A stretch of DNA of 64,000 nucleotides from Paenibacillus aceris (GCF_017874035.1 NZ_JAGGKV010000016.1:1-64000); one strand, 5' to 3'. Counted from the first letter of the stretch, positions 24,673 to 34,675 are shown. The notes: a model not told the origin generated them from the letters alone. Made by a program: numbers and translations.

Positions 24673-25175
24673 AGTCGATATCCCCAGAAGAACGTGAAGA
24701 GTTGAACCGCAATGTCTTTATGACGACACTGGAGCAAGTGAAAGCTTGGGCTCGCAGTAATTCGCTTTGGCCATTAACATTCGGTCTTGCTTGTTGTGCC
24801 ATTGAAATGATGGGTACGGGCGGATCCCATTATGATTTAGACCGTTTCGGAGTCATCTTCCGTACGTCTCCTAGGCAATCTGATGTGATGATTGTAGCAG
24901 GGACAGTTACGAAGAAAATGGCTCCTTTGCTGCGCCGTCTTTACGAGCAGATGCCTGAGCCGAAGTGGGTTATCGCTATGGGCTCTTGCGCGACAGCTGG
25001 AGGTCCATACGTGAAGTCGTATTCCGTTGTCAAAGGCGTCGATCAAATTGTGCCGGTTGATGTATACATACCGGGGTGCCCGCCTAATCCCGCAGCACTT
25101 ATTTATGGAATCAACAAGCTTCAGGAGAAGATTCGCTATGAAGCGAAGACCGGTAAGCAGGTGATTAATCGATGA
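24657..25175 (+). CDS. nuoB: Complex I subunit B
   Basis: Carries the N2 [4Fe-4S] cluster that passes electrons to quinone. Start at ATG 24657, inside the end of nuoA, with AGAAGGTG; the longer frame to 24594 is nuoA's shadow. The cluster ligands are seen in GLACCAIEMM, GSCA and PGCPPNP. 172 residues. Confidence 0.97.
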   Translation: MDFSLESISPEEREELNRNVFMTTLEQVKAWARSNSLWPLTFGLACCAIEMMGTGGSHYDLDRFGVIFRTSPRQSDVMIVAGTVTKKMAPLLRRLYEQMPEPKWVIAMGSCATAGGPYVKSYSVVKGVDQIVPVDVYIPGCPPNPAALIYGINKLQEKIRYEAKTGKQVINR

Positions 25176-25978
25176 GCGAGGATAAGAAGCCGGAGGAGAA
25201 GGTCGAGCAGACTGCTTCTTCGGAGGAGACGAAGCCTGAGGGCAGCGCAGAGCTTACTGCCGAAGAGAAAGCAGCGGAGCGCGCCGCGGCGAGAGCCGCC
25301 CGCTTAGCCGCGAAGGCAGCAGCTGCTGAGCAGGCGGGCGAGCCCGCGCCTGCAACGGCCCCCCCTGCGGAGGCTAGCGCAGCAGGGGATGACGAGAAGG
25401 CGGCCAAAGCACAAGCCGCCGCAGAGGCACGCGCAGCGCGAGCCAGCGCGCGCGGAGCGAAGACGGACGCGGCGGAGCCTGCCGCGCCGAAAGAGCCTTC
25501 GCCGAACCAGCCGCTGTTGGACCGGCTGGTGGCGATCTTGAAAGAAAGCGCCGGCGAAGAGGCCGTCGTCGATAGCTTCATCAACGAAAGGGACGCGCAT
25601 CGCCCTTACGTGGTTATTCACAGCTCCCGCTGGCAGGAGGCTGCGGTGACGCTGCGCGATCACGAAGAGCTGCGCTGCGACTACTTGCGCAATCTCTCCG
25701 GCGTGGACCAAGAGACGCACCTGGAGGTGGCGTATCATCTGCTTTCCCTTACCCACAAACGAGAGTACTGTGTGAAGGTGAAAACAGACCGGGATCAGCC
25801 AAGCATCCCTTCGGTTTCGCCTGTGTGGCCGACCGCGAATTGGAATGAGCGGGAAGTCTTTGACCTGCTCGGGATTGACTTCCCGGGGCATCCCAACCTA
25901 GTACGGATCATGATGCCTGACGATTGGGTCGGCCATCCACTGCGCAAAGATTACGAACCGCTTGACCCGGAGGTGTAG
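25172..25978 (+). CDS. nuoC: Complex I subunit C with a long Ala/Glu-rich N-terminal extension
   Basis: The 30-kDa subunit domain spans about residues 112-268, with WPTANWNEREVFDLLGIDFPGHPNL as its signature (split 220-246). Before it, about 110 residues consist mostly of A, E, K, P and R, with no hydrophobic core and a coiled or disordered look. The DNA for this part is very GC-rich, unlike its neighbours. ATGA overlap with nuoB. Total 268 residues against about 150-200 for the bare domain. The function of the extension is unknown. Confidence 0.95.
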   Translation: MSEDKKPEEKVEQTASSEETKPEGSAELTAEEKAAERAAARAARLAAKAAAAEQAGEPAPATAPPAEASAAGDDEKAAKAQAAAEARAARASARGAKTDAAEPAAPKEPSPNQPLLDRLVAILKESAGEEAVVDSFINERDAHRPYVVIHSSRWQEAAVTLRDHEELRCDYLRNLSGVDQETHLEVAYHLLSLTHKREYCVKVKTDRDQPSIPSVSPVWPTANWNEREVFDLLGIDFPGHPNLVRIMMPDDWVGHPLRKDYEPLDPEV

Positions 25979-25981
25979 CAT

Positions 25982-27082
25982 TTGTTACGGACAGAAGAGC
26001 TCCTGCTAAACGTTGGTCCTCAGCATCCAAGTACGCACGGCGTATTTCGCGTAATTGTGAAGTTGGATGGAGAGATCATCAAAGAAGCTATACCCGTTAT
26101 GGGCTATCTACATAGAGGAACAGAGAAGCTGGCTGAGAACCTGAGTTACACGCAAATTATTCCTTATACAGACCGCATGGATTACGTGTCTGCTATGACG
26201 ACGAACTATGTGCTCGTTCATGCCGTTGAGAAAATGATGGGGTTGGAAATTCCGGAACGCGCCGATTTTCTTCGCTTAATTGTGATGGAGCTTCAGCGCA
26301 TCGCTTCTCATATGGTTTGGTGGGGAACGTATTTGCTGGATATAGGCGCAATGAGCCCATTCTTATTCGCTTTCCGCGATCGGGAAATTATCATTGACCT
26401 ATTCAATGAACTCTGCGGAGCTCGTTTAACTTACAACTACATGCGTGTAGGTGGGGTAAAATGGGACGCTCCGGACGGTTGGATCGATAAAGTCAAGAAA
26501 TTTATCCCTTATATGTACGGTAAATTAGAAGAATATCACACCCTTGTATCTGGAAACGAAATTTTCCTTTCTAGGATTAAGGGAGTAGGTAAATATGACG
26601 CTGATACAGCCATTGCGTATGGCCTTAGCGGCGCTAACTTAAGATGTACAGGTGTAGATTGGGATATCCGCAAAACGCAGCCCTACAGCCTCTACAATCG
26701 CTTTCAGTTCGATGTGCCTGTACGAAGCGGCGGCGATTGTTATGATCGCTATCTGCTGCGTATGGAAGAAGTGAAACAGTCCTTGCGCATTTTGGAGCAA
26801 GCGGTGGCACAGTTCCCGGAACAAGGCGAAACGATGGGCAAGGTGCCTAGGGTGATTCGTCCTCCGGAAGGGGAAGTGTATGCCGCAATTGAGTCCCCAC
26901 GCGGAGAAATCGGCTGTTATATTATTTCCCGAGGCAAGCAAGAGCCATTCCGTCTGAAATTCCGCAGACCGTCCTTCGTAAATTTGCAAATACTGCCTAA
27001 GCTCCTGATCGGTGAATCGATGACCAATCTGATTACGATACTGGGCGGCATCGATATTGTCGTTGGGGAGGTGGATGCCTAA
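25982..27082 (+). CDS. nuoD: Complex I subunit D
   Basis: The 49-kDa subunit lining the quinone site. 366 residues, starting LLLNVGPQHPSTHGVFR with the HPSTHG quinone-site loop; the C-terminal GGIDIVVGEVD is intact. The start is TTG at 25982, three bases after nuoC, with GGAGGTG. Separate from nuoC, unlike the fused form of E. coli. Confidence 0.98.
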   Translation: MLRTEELLLNVGPQHPSTHGVFRVIVKLDGEIIKEAIPVMGYLHRGTEKLAENLSYTQIIPYTDRMDYVSAMTTNYVLVHAVEKMMGLEIPERADFLRLIVMELQRIASHMVWWGTYLLDIGAMSPFLFAFRDREIIIDLFNELCGARLTYNYMRVGGVKWDAPDGWIDKVKKFIPYMYGKLEEYHTLVSGNEIFLSRIKGVGKYDADTAIAYGLSGANLRCTGVDWDIRKTQPYSLYNRFQFDVPVRSGGDCYDRYLLRMEEVKQSLRILEQAVAQFPEQGETMGKVPRVIRPPEGEVYAAIESPRGEIGCYIISRGKQEPFRLKFRRPSFVNLQILPKLLIGESMTNLITILGGIDIVVGEVDA

Positions 27083-28086
27083 TGGTAAATTTGCTGGAAG
27101 AGAGTCTGACGTGGACGAACTTCTTTGTTTTCCTTTTCTGGGGCATCGTCATGCTGCTGCTGGTTCTTGGCTTCGTAACGTATGCCATCTATTTTGAGCG
27201 GAAGGTCATCGGTTGGATGCAGCTGCGGATCGGACCGAACCGGACAGGGCCGTTAGGACTTCTGCAGAGCGTCGCAGACGTGCTTAAACTCCTAATTAAA
27301 GAGGATACCATTCCGAAGAAAGCGGAGCGCGAGCTGTTCATTTTGGCGCCTGTCATTACCTTCATTCCTTCTTTTACGATTATCGCGGCAATCCCGTTCT
27401 CAGATCGTATGTTTAATGCGAATTTGAATGCCGGACTGCTATATTATGTCGCTCTTACGGGGATTTCCACCATTGGGATTATCCTTGGGGGCTGGGCATC
27501 TAATAACAAATATGCACTGCTTGGCGGTATGCGATCGGCAGCGCAAATGATCAGTTACGAGGTACCGCTTGTCATATCCGTGATCGGTGTCATTATGATG
27601 ACTGGCAGCTTGAATCTGCATACCATTGTTGACCACCAAGCGGGGGGCTTCTGGCATTGGAATTTCATCCCTCAGATTCTAGGCTTCATCATTTTCGCCA
27701 TTGCGGGTGTATCTGAGCTTAACCGAACGCCTTTTGACTTGCCGGAAGCAGAGTCCGAGCTTGTTGCAGGCTATCACGTGGAATACAGCGGTTTCCGATT
27801 TGCTTTTTTCATGCTATCGGAGTACGTATACGTGTTTATTATTGCTTCATTAACGAGCCTGATTTTCTTAGGCGGATGGCATTCACCATTCCCATTCCTT
27901 GATTTTATTCCGGGGATCCTCTGGTTCCTGCTGAAGTTCTCCCTTGTCGTGTTCGTCCTGTTCTGGCTGCGCGCGACGCTGCCTAGGGTGCGGATTGATC
28001 AGCTCATGGGATTCGGCTGGAAAGTGCTGCTGCCATTGGCGTTGGTCAATATGCTGGTGACGGCGATCATTATGACTATCTTTTAG
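27082..28086 (+). CDS. nuoH: Complex I subunit H
   Basis: Membrane subunit between the arm and the proton pumps. 334 residues, eight helices; YFERKVIGWMQLRIGPNRTGP and RTPFDLPEAESELVAGYHVEY are the quinone-cavity loops. Start overlaps the last base of nuoD; GGGGAGG precedes. Confidence 0.98.
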   Translation: MVNLLEESLTWTNFFVFLFWGIVMLLLVLGFVTYAIYFERKVIGWMQLRIGPNRTGPLGLLQSVADVLKLLIKEDTIPKKAERELFILAPVITFIPSFTIIAAIPFSDRMFNANLNAGLLYYVALTGISTIGIILGGWASNNKYALLGGMRSAAQMISYEVPLVISVIGVIMMTGSLNLHTIVDHQAGGFWHWNFIPQILGFIIFAIAGVSELNRTPFDLPEAESELVAGYHVEYSGFRFAFFMLSEYVYVFIIASLTSLIFLGGWHSPFPFLDFIPGILWFLLKFSLVVFVLFWLRATLPRVRIDQLMGFGWKVLLPLALVNMLVTAIIMTIF

Positions 28087-28093
28087 CAAGTCC

Positions 28094-28204
28094 ATGCTTA
28101 CGATGCAAGTTTCCTACGGAAACTCCAAGCCTATGCTTACGAAGTCAGTTTTGCTAAAGCAAAACTCAGTTAATGCTTACGATGCAAGTTTCCTACGGAA
28201 ACTC
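28094..28204. repeat. Three copies of a dispersed hairpin repeat between nuoH and nuoI
   Basis: Copies at 28094-28125, 28133-28166 and 28173-28204 share the box ATGCTTACGAWG. Copies 1 and 3 have the stem AGTTTCC-TAC-GGAAACT, copy 2 has AGTTTTGC-TAAA-GCAAAACT. The stems differ but keep pairing, as in the fourth copy at 8084-8117. The last copy abuts the nuoI ribosome binding site. Confidence 0.75.
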
Positions 28205-28219
28205 TAAGGAGTGAAACGA

Positions 28220-28672
28220 ATGAAGGGCATAATGAAAGGCCTAGGCGTAACGTTGAAAAGCATGACACAGAAAAAGATCACGTACGCATACCCTGACGTC
28301 CCTCTTAAAATGCCGGATCGTTTTCGCGGTATTCAACATTTTGACCCAGAGAAATGCATTGTGTGCAATCAATGTGCGCGTATTTGCCCGACGGAGTGCA
28401 TTACGCTCACGGGTAAAGCGAATCCTGACCCCGAGAAAAAGGGCAAGGTTATTGATACGTACGACATTAATTTCGAAATCTGTATATTGTGCGACCTTTG
28501 TACAGAGGTATGTCCAACGGAAGCGATCGTGATGACCAATAATTTTGAGCTTAGTTCGTATAGCCGTGATGATCTTTTCAAAAATTTGGAATGGTTGAAT
28601 GAAAACAACCAAAATATTCGCCAGGAGAATAACTCGGCCATGCCAAAAGGGGGGGCCAAAAAAGATGTTTAA
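28220..28672 (+). CDS. nuoI: Complex I subunit I
   Basis: An 8Fe ferredoxin-like subunit that carries two [4Fe-4S] clusters, with CIVCNQCARICP and CILCDLCTEVCP. Start at ATG 28220 after AAGGAGTG; an in-frame GTG at 28211 lies in that site. 150 residues. It overlaps nuoJ by eight bases. Confidence 0.97.
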   Translation: MKGIMKGLGVTLKSMTQKKITYAYPDVPLKMPDRFRGIQHFDPEKCIVCNQCARICPTECITLTGKANPDPEKKGKVIDTYDINFEICILCDLCTEVCPTEAIVMTNNFELSSYSRDDLFKNLEWLNENNQNIRQENNSAMPKGGAKKDV

Positions 28673-29195
28673 CGGAATTGGTGACTTCCTCTCAAGCGGT
28701 TCAAGCTGGGCTTTCTTCATTTTTGCCCTACTTGCCATCGGCGGAGCGATCTTCATGATTTCCTTTACCAAAGTCGTCCATATGGTCATTGCTGTTGCTC
28801 TTACATTCATTAGCTTAGCAGGGCTGTATATCATCCTTGAAGCGGAATTTGTCGCTTTTGTTCAGGTACTGATCTATGCCGGAGCCATATCGATCCTCAT
28901 GATTTTCGGCATTATGATGACAAAGCACAGACAAGAGGAAGAAGAAGAGCCTAGACGCCCTTGGCATGAGGGTTTGGCGATTATTGGAGCACTTGGCTTG
29001 TTCGGGGTTTTATTTTATGCGATTCAAAAAACGACTTTCGTCTCACAAGGCTCCTTAGATGCCGGCAAAGACAATACGTTAGAAATCGGCAAGCTGCTTT
29101 ATAACGAACATGTGATTCCATTCGAAATCATGTCCGTGCTGCTGACGGTGGCCTTCATTGGCGCTATCGTCGTCGCGAAGAGAGAGGAGGATTAG
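28665..29195 (+). CDS. nuoJ: Complex I subunit J
   Basis: 176 residues, five membrane helices, including VQVLIYAGAISILMIFGIM, the conserved helix with a pi bulge. Start at ATG 28665 (AAGGGGGGG upstream); the frame back to 28599 is within nuoI. Acts in coupling between the quinone site and the pumps. Confidence 0.95.
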   Translation: MFNGIGDFLSSGSSWAFFIFALLAIGGAIFMISFTKVVHMVIAVALTFISLAGLYIILEAEFVAFVQVLIYAGAISILMIFGIMMTKHRQEEEEEPRRPWHEGLAIIGALGLFGVLFYAIQKTTFVSQGSLDAGKDNTLEIGKLLYNEHVIPFEIMSVLLTVAFIGAIVVAKREED

Positions 29196-29197
29196 CG

Positions 29198-29509
29198 ATG
29201 GGTAACATTATTACTCCCTATCTCACACTGGCTGCAATCCTGTTCTGCATCGGCCTATACGGCGCATTAACGAAGAAAAATGGGGTCATTGTTCTGCTGT
29301 CTATCGAGCTTATGCTCAATGCAGTGAACTTAAATTTGATCGCGTTCTCCAAGCTTGGAGATCATCCAGCGCTGACAGGTCAAATTTTCTCGCTCTTCAA
29401 CATTACGATTGCAGCTGCTGAAGCGGCGGTCGGGATTGCGATTCTCATTACAATTTACCGCAATAAAGGAACAGTAGATGTAACGGATTTGGATTCTATG
29501 AAGCGCTAG
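29198..29509 (+). CDS. nuoK: Complex I subunit K
   Basis: 103 residues, three helices, with the conserved membrane glutamates in LLSIELMLNAVNLNL and AAEAAVGIAI. GAGGAGG precedes ATG; two bases after nuoJ. Confidence 0.97.
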   Translation: MGNIITPYLTLAAILFCIGLYGALTKKNGVIVLLSIELMLNAVNLNLIAFSKLGDHPALTGQIFSLFNITIAAAEAAVGIAILITIYRNKGTVDVTDLDSMKR

Positions 29510-29524
29510 GAGGCTAACAAGGAT

Positions 29525-31432
29525 ATGGTATCGGACTATTCACAGTACGCCTGGCTCATTCCGTTGTTTCCGCTGATTGCTTTTCTAGCGCTTACGGCTA
29601 TGGGACGTCAATTAAAAGACTTAGGCATTTATATCAGTATTTTCGCGATGTTTGCATCATTTATCGTGGCTGTATTGATATTTATTGAACGTATTGGCGG
29701 TAAAGTTGAGGATTACACGTGGGATAAGCTTAATTGGCTGCAGGTAGGCGATTTCACCTTGAATATGGGGTTTGAGGTCAACAATTTGAATGCCTTGATG
29801 CTGGTCATCGTCACGCTGGTTTCTCTACTCGTCAATATTTACTCAAGAGGCTATATGAAAGGCGACGAGCGAATCCATGTATTCTTTGGTTATATCGCTT
29901 TGTTCTCCTTCTCCATGCTAGGACTCGTCATTTCGGAAAATATGTTAGAGCTCTACATTTTCTGGGAAATTGTAGGGGTATGTTCCTTCCTGCTAGTCGG
30001 TTTCTGGTATTTCAAGCCAGAGGCGAAGGCTGCAGCGAAAAAAGCGTTTATCGTCACCCGGATTGGGGACGTTGGGCTGTTTCTTGGCATCCTGCTGCTT
30101 TATTGGTATATGCCTGGGCATGCACTTGATTTCACATCTATACATAATGCTTTTACGACGGGCAAAATCGACCCGACGATCGTCACCTGGATTGCCGTGT
30201 TGATCTTCATCGGAGCGATGGGAAAATCAGGCCAGTTCCCGCTGCACACTTGGTTGCCGGACGCTATGGAGGGTCCAACGCCAATTAGTGCGTTGATCCA
30301 CGCAGCAACAATGGTAGCGGCTGGGGTTTACTTAGTAGCGCGTACATTTGATATTTTCCACGCTTCACCGGATGCTTTGACGGTTGTTGCCTATGTGGGC
30401 GGCTTTACGGCTATCTTTGCAGCGACGATTGGGATTGCGCAGAATGATATCAAACGCATTCTCGCTTACTCCACCGTAAGTCAACTCGGCTATATGATGA
30501 TGGCGCTTGGAATCGGCGTCTCGTACACGTCGGGCATGTTCCATTTATTCACGCATGCTTTCTTTAAAGCGCTGCTTTTCTTGGGCGCCGGCAGTGTGAT
30601 TCACGCTGTCCATACACAGGATATCAACGAAATGGGCGGACTGTCCCGCAAAATGAAAATTACAACCTGGACATTCGCCATCGGAACACTGGCACTCTCG
30701 GGTATTTTCCCTTTCGCCGGGTTCTGGTCGAAGGATATGATTTTGACGGAAGCCTACGAGCATAACCAGCTGCTGTTCTGGGTTGGCGTGATTGCGGCTT
30801 TCTTCACAGCGTTCTATATGTCCCGCCTCTTCTTCTTGGTTTTCATGGGCTCGCCCAGAGGCAAAGCTAATGCGCATAACGATCATGATCATGCCCATGA
30901 GCCGCATGAATCTCCGTCCACGATGACGACGCCATTGATTATACTGGCCGTACTCGCAGTGGTCGCGGGGTTTGTCAACACACCGTTCAACGAATGGCTT
31001 GGCCACTGGCTAACGGGTCAGGATCATGACGAGAAAGCCAACTGGATCGTCATTATTTTATCAACACTCGCTGGGCTGCTTGGTATTGGTCTTGGATACC
31101 TGATCTACCTGAAACGTTCCATTCCACGCGATGTGGTTTCGGGCAAGCTGCCATGGCTGTATACGCTGCTGAACCGCAAATATTTTGTGGATGAAATCTA
31201 TGACGGAATCTTCGTCAAGCCGCTGCGCGGATTAGGATGGATTCTCGAACTGATTGATGTGTATATCATTGATGGTATCGTGCGGTTAGTCGCCTTTACG
31301 GTGGTCGGTCTCGGTCGTCTGGGCTCCCGTCTTCAAAATGGTCAAATGCAGACCTACGGTGTCATCATGATTCTAGGGATGCTGATCTTGGCGCTCGCCA
31401 TCGCAGGAAGGAGGTTCATCCATGCCGGCTAA
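29525..31432 (+). CDS. nuoL: Complex I subunit L, antiporter-like proton pump
   Basis: 635 residues with 14-16 helices and the long lateral helix at the C-terminus. The conserved pump residues lie in IFWEIVGVCSFLLVGFW and GKSGQFPLHTWLPDAMEGPTP (the latter about 233-253). A histidine-rich loop near residue 455-470 (HNDHDHAHEPH) resembles metal-binding loops and is unusual. Overlaps nuoM by 11 bases. Confidence 0.97.
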   Translation: MVSDYSQYAWLIPLFPLIAFLALTAMGRQLKDLGIYISIFAMFASFIVAVLIFIERIGGKVEDYTWDKLNWLQVGDFTLNMGFEVNNLNALMLVIVTLVSLLVNIYSRGYMKGDERIHVFFGYIALFSFSMLGLVISENMLELYIFWEIVGVCSFLLVGFWYFKPEAKAAAKKAFIVTRIGDVGLFLGILLLYWYMPGHALDFTSIHNAFTTGKIDPTIVTWIAVLIFIGAMGKSGQFPLHTWLPDAMEGPTPISALIHAATMVAAGVYLVARTFDIFHASPDALTVVAYVGGFTAIFAATIGIAQNDIKRILAYSTVSQLGYMMMALGIGVSYTSGMFHLFTHAFFKALLFLGAGSVIHAVHTQDINEMGGLSRKMKITTWTFAIGTLALSGIFPFAGFWSKDMILTEAYEHNQLLFWVGVIAAFFTAFYMSRLFFLVFMGSPRGKANAHNDHDHAHEPHESPSTMTTPLIILAVLAVVAGFVNTPFNEWLGHWLTGQDHDEKANWIVIILSTLAGLLGIGLGYLIYLKRSIPRDVVSGKLPWLYTLLNRKYFVDEIYDGIFVKPLRGLGWILELIDVYIIDGIVRLVAFTVVGLGRLGSRLQNGQMQTYGVIMILGMLILALAIAGRRFIHAG

Positions 31433-33044
31433 TTTACCTATACTAAGTTTGATCGCTTTCTCACCTTTGCTCGGCGTGCTGGTCCTGCTCTTCATTCGAA
31501 GCGACCGAGGCCGTTTAATTAAAACGATCGGTATCGTCACGACACTGATTCCGCTTATTTTGGCGGCATGGTTGTACGCTGATTATAATTTTCAAGGAGA
31601 CCCTATTCAGTACAAAGAACAGCTGGACTGGATTAAGGTCCCGCTGAACCATGAGGGCATTCAACAAATCACTTCTTATTTCTTTGAATTTAAATACAGC
31701 GTAGCGGTAGACGGAATTTCATTGCCACTCGTATTTTTAACGGCCCTTGTGTCGTCGATGGCGGCCCTAGCCTCGGTTTATATCAAAAAACGCTGGAAGT
31801 CGTACTTCATTCTATTCCTGCTGCTGGAAACCGGCATGTTCGGCGTCTTCATGGCCCAGGACCTGTTCTTGTTCTTCTTGTTCTTCGAAATTACGCTCGT
31901 ACCGATGTTCTTCCTGATCGGAATATGGGGGTATATGAACAGAGAGCAAGCGGCCAATCGCTTTCTTCTCTACAATGGACTCGGCTCGGCAATTATGCTG
32001 ATCGCGTTTCTCATTCTCGTCAGTACGGCTGGTTTCAACCAAGATCCGTCTCAGACAGAGGCTATCATTTATTACAGCGGAGATATTCATACGATTGCTC
32101 ATAATCTGCTGCAAGATCCGGCCGCTTATGTGAATCAAGAAGGCTCCCCGTTCTTCCTTAGCGCAGCTATGAAGTGGACCGTGTTTATTATGCTGCTGGT
32201 CGCCTTTGGCATTAAGCTGCCGATCTTCCCGTTCCATACGTGGATGCTGAAAGTACATACAGAGGCTCCGCCTGCTGTTGTCATGATTCACTCCGGTATA
32301 TTGCTGAAAATGGGTGCCTACGGACTTATTCGCTTCGGCATCTTGTTCTTCCCGGCGGAGGCGAAGCAGTGGGCCTGGATGCTGGCGCTTCTAGGCGTCA
32401 TCAATATCGTGTACGGCGCCATTCTTGCGATGGTCCAAAAAGACTTTAAGCTCGTGCTGGCCTACTCGAGTATTAGCCATATGGGCATCGTCCTGCTCGG
32501 TCTCGCCGCATTTAATGTGTCGGGCCTGCAAGGAGCCGTGTTCCAACTGATTTCACACGGTTTGATTTCGGCCCTGATGTTCTTGCTCGTCGGCAGCATC
32601 TACGAACGGACGAACACCACCGAGCTCGATCGTCTGGGCGGTCTCGCAACGACGGTTCCCTTCATCAGCGGGATTCTGCTGATTGCGGGGATGGCATCCC
32701 TCGGATTGCCAGGCTTATCCGGCTTCATCAGTGAGTTCCTCGCGTTCCTCGGACTCTTCGAGACACACCGTGTGTACGCGATCATTGGTACACTGGGGAT
32801 CATTCTCGCAGCGGTTTACGTGCTGCGCGGGGTGCTGAACATCACGTTTGGCCCGAAGCAGCCAACTTTGGTTCTGCAAGGTATACGCGACGCCCGGTTA
32901 ATCGAGGCGGTGCCGATGATTACTCTGGTGGCGTTTATCCTCTTGCTTGGGGTTTATCCAAGCGTGCTGAGCCAGCCGCTTCAGCAAACGATAGGCAGCT
33001 TGGATCAATTGATCCAGAGCGTTGCCGGGAAGATAGGAGGTTAG
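31422..33044 (+). CDS. nuoM: Complex I subunit M, antiporter-like proton pump
   Basis: 540 residues, 14 helices, with FFEITLVPMFFLIGIWG (conserved glutamate) and KLPIFPFHTWMLKVHTEAP. The overlap with nuoL suggests translational coupling. Four bases from nuoN. Confidence 0.97.
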   Translation: MPANLPILSLIAFSPLLGVLVLLFIRSDRGRLIKTIGIVTTLIPLILAAWLYADYNFQGDPIQYKEQLDWIKVPLNHEGIQQITSYFFEFKYSVAVDGISLPLVFLTALVSSMAALASVYIKKRWKSYFILFLLLETGMFGVFMAQDLFLFFLFFEITLVPMFFLIGIWGYMNREQAANRFLLYNGLGSAIMLIAFLILVSTAGFNQDPSQTEAIIYYSGDIHTIAHNLLQDPAAYVNQEGSPFFLSAAMKWTVFIMLLVAFGIKLPIFPFHTWMLKVHTEAPPAVVMIHSGILLKMGAYGLIRFGILFFPAEAKQWAWMLALLGVINIVYGAILAMVQKDFKLVLAYSSISHMGIVLLGLAAFNVSGLQGAVFQLISHGLISALMFLLVGSIYERTNTTELDRLGGLATTVPFISGILLIAGMASLGLPGLSGFISEFLAFLGLFETHRVYAIIGTLGIILAAVYVLRGVLNITFGPKQPTLVLQGIRDARLIEAVPMITLVAFILLLGVYPSVLSQPLQQTIGSLDQLIQSVAGKIGG

Positions 33045-33048
33045 TCCG

Positions 33049-34560
33049 GTGGAACAGCTTCGACTCCAAGTCGCCGATTTAGTGCATCTGCTCCCTGAGC
33101 TTTCGCTGGTTGCCACCGCGATCATCCTATCTCTCTTGGATTTGATCCTGCCAAGCAGGTTAAGTCGTTCCGTTATTGGATGGTTGACTTTGGTCGGCCT
33201 TGTGATTTCAGCTGTATTTGTCCTGCTTCAGCTGAATCCGGATGAGGCCATTCAGCTGCTCAATCAGAGCTACAGAGTAGATGATTTCTCGAATCTGCTG
33301 AAATTGTTCACCTTATTAGGTACCGGTTTCGTCGTCCTGATGAGTTTAAACTTTGTGAAGGAAGATGCGATCCCGCATGTGGGAGAGTACTATTACTTCT
33401 ATCTGCCTGCTGCGCTGGGCGCTATGATTATGTCCTCTTCCGGTGATCTAATCACGCTGTATGTTGGACTGGAACTGCTTAGTATAACCTCGTACTTGCT
33501 AGTAGCAATGAAGAAGAAAGAAAGCAAGTCCAATGAAGGGGCTTTTAAATACCTGGTGATGGGCGGCGTTTCCTCTGCCATTATTCTGTACGGCATGTCT
33601 TTCTTGTACGGTATGGTGGGAACGAGCAATCTTTCGCAGATCGGGGCTGCGCTTCCACAGCTAATTGCTTCTTACGAACCGCTGCTCTATGTATCGTTCT
33701 TTATGCTGCTTGCCGGCTTCGGCTTCAAAATTGCCGCCGCTCCGTTCCACAGTTGGGCGCCGGATGTGTACCAAGGCGCGCCGACGCCAGTGACAGCCTT
33801 CTTGGCTGTCGTGTCTAAAGGTGCTGGATTCGCAATTCTTTTCCGAGTATTCTACGTCTTGTTCGGGTTTAGCTCCTTCGAGGACTCGAAGTTCCAATCC
33901 GATGTGTTCCTAGCCATTTCTGTTATGGCTGCAATCGCCATGGTGGCAGGGAACTTCATAGCGCTGAAGCAAACGAACATGAAAAGGCTATTGGCTTACT
34001 CGGGAATTGCCAATGCGGGATATTTACTCGTTCCGATTGCAACGTACTTTTCAGGCGTTCATTACGCGAACTTCTCTGAATTTATCTTCTACTTAATCGC
34101 GTACTTGTTCATGAATATCGGCGCTTTCGCGGTGCTCATGATTATCGAACAGGCGGAAGGGCATACCGAGGCCAAAGGCTTTGGAGGCCTGTATTACCGG
34201 GCACCCTTTACAGCTGCCGCGATGGTATTGCTCGTGCTTTCCTTGGCGGGTATCCCTGTTTCCGGCGGATTCTTCGGTAAGCTGTATATAATTCTCGGAA
34301 CGATGCAGACCCATCAATACTGGTTGGGGTCCCTGATGATCGCGACGAGCGTGGTATCCTTCTACTACTACTTCGGAATTGTACGTCAAATGTTTATGCG
34401 CAGCGATTTCGAGCCTGCCGAGGTGAAAGTGCCGATTACGCTAGGTGTAACGGTCTGGCTATGTGCTCTTATCGGCCTAGCTTTGGGCTTTGTGCCGCAC
34501 CTTGTGCTCAGATGGATCGAAGGCATCTTTATGCTGACGAAAGATTTTATTATGATGTAA
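33049..34560 (+). CDS. nuoN: Complex I subunit N, antiporter-like proton pump
   Basis: 503 residues, 14 helices; LYVGLELLSITSYLLVA carries the conserved glutamate and FHSWAPDVYQGAPTPVTAF the pump loop. GTG start with AGGAGG. Last gene of the operon. nuoE, F and G are absent, as in other Bacilli, so electron entry is not through the usual NADH module. Confidence 0.97.
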   Translation: MEQLRLQVADLVHLLPELSLVATAIILSLLDLILPSRLSRSVIGWLTLVGLVISAVFVLLQLNPDEAIQLLNQSYRVDDFSNLLKLFTLLGTGFVVLMSLNFVKEDAIPHVGEYYYFYLPAALGAMIMSSSGDLITLYVGLELLSITSYLLVAMKKKESKSNEGAFKYLVMGGVSSAIILYGMSFLYGMVGTSNLSQIGAALPQLIASYEPLLYVSFFMLLAGFGFKIAAAPFHSWAPDVYQGAPTPVTAFLAVVSKGAGFAILFRVFYVLFGFSSFEDSKFQSDVFLAISVMAAIAMVAGNFIALKQTNMKRLLAYSGIANAGYLLVPIATYFSGVHYANFSEFIFYLIAYLFMNIGAFAVLMIIEQAEGHTEAKGFGGLYYRAPFTAAAMVLLVLSLAGIPVSGGFFGKLYIILGTMQTHQYWLGSLMIATSVVSFYYYFGIVRQMFMRSDFEPAEVKVPITLGVTVWLCALIGLALGFVPHLVLRWIEGIFMLTKDFIMM

Positions 34561-34576
34561 ACACAGATATTGTGGA

Positions 34577-34606
34577 GCCTTCCCCTTGTTGGGGAGGGCT
34601 TTTTTT
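34577..34606 (+). terminator. Terminator of the nuo operon
   Basis: GCCTTCCCC, loop TTGTT, GGGGAGGGC, then seven T's. Confidence 0.9.
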
Positions 34607-34675
34607 GTGTAGGTCCTGAGCTAGCGGAAGTTCAGGGTGCTATTTCAGTGAAAATAGCCCTTTGAGCCTGCGAGA

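Noticed and set aside
24081..34560. Deletion of nuoEFG in this strain
   Set aside because: The missing genes are normal for Bacilli, and the spacing between nuoD and nuoH is tight, with no remnant.
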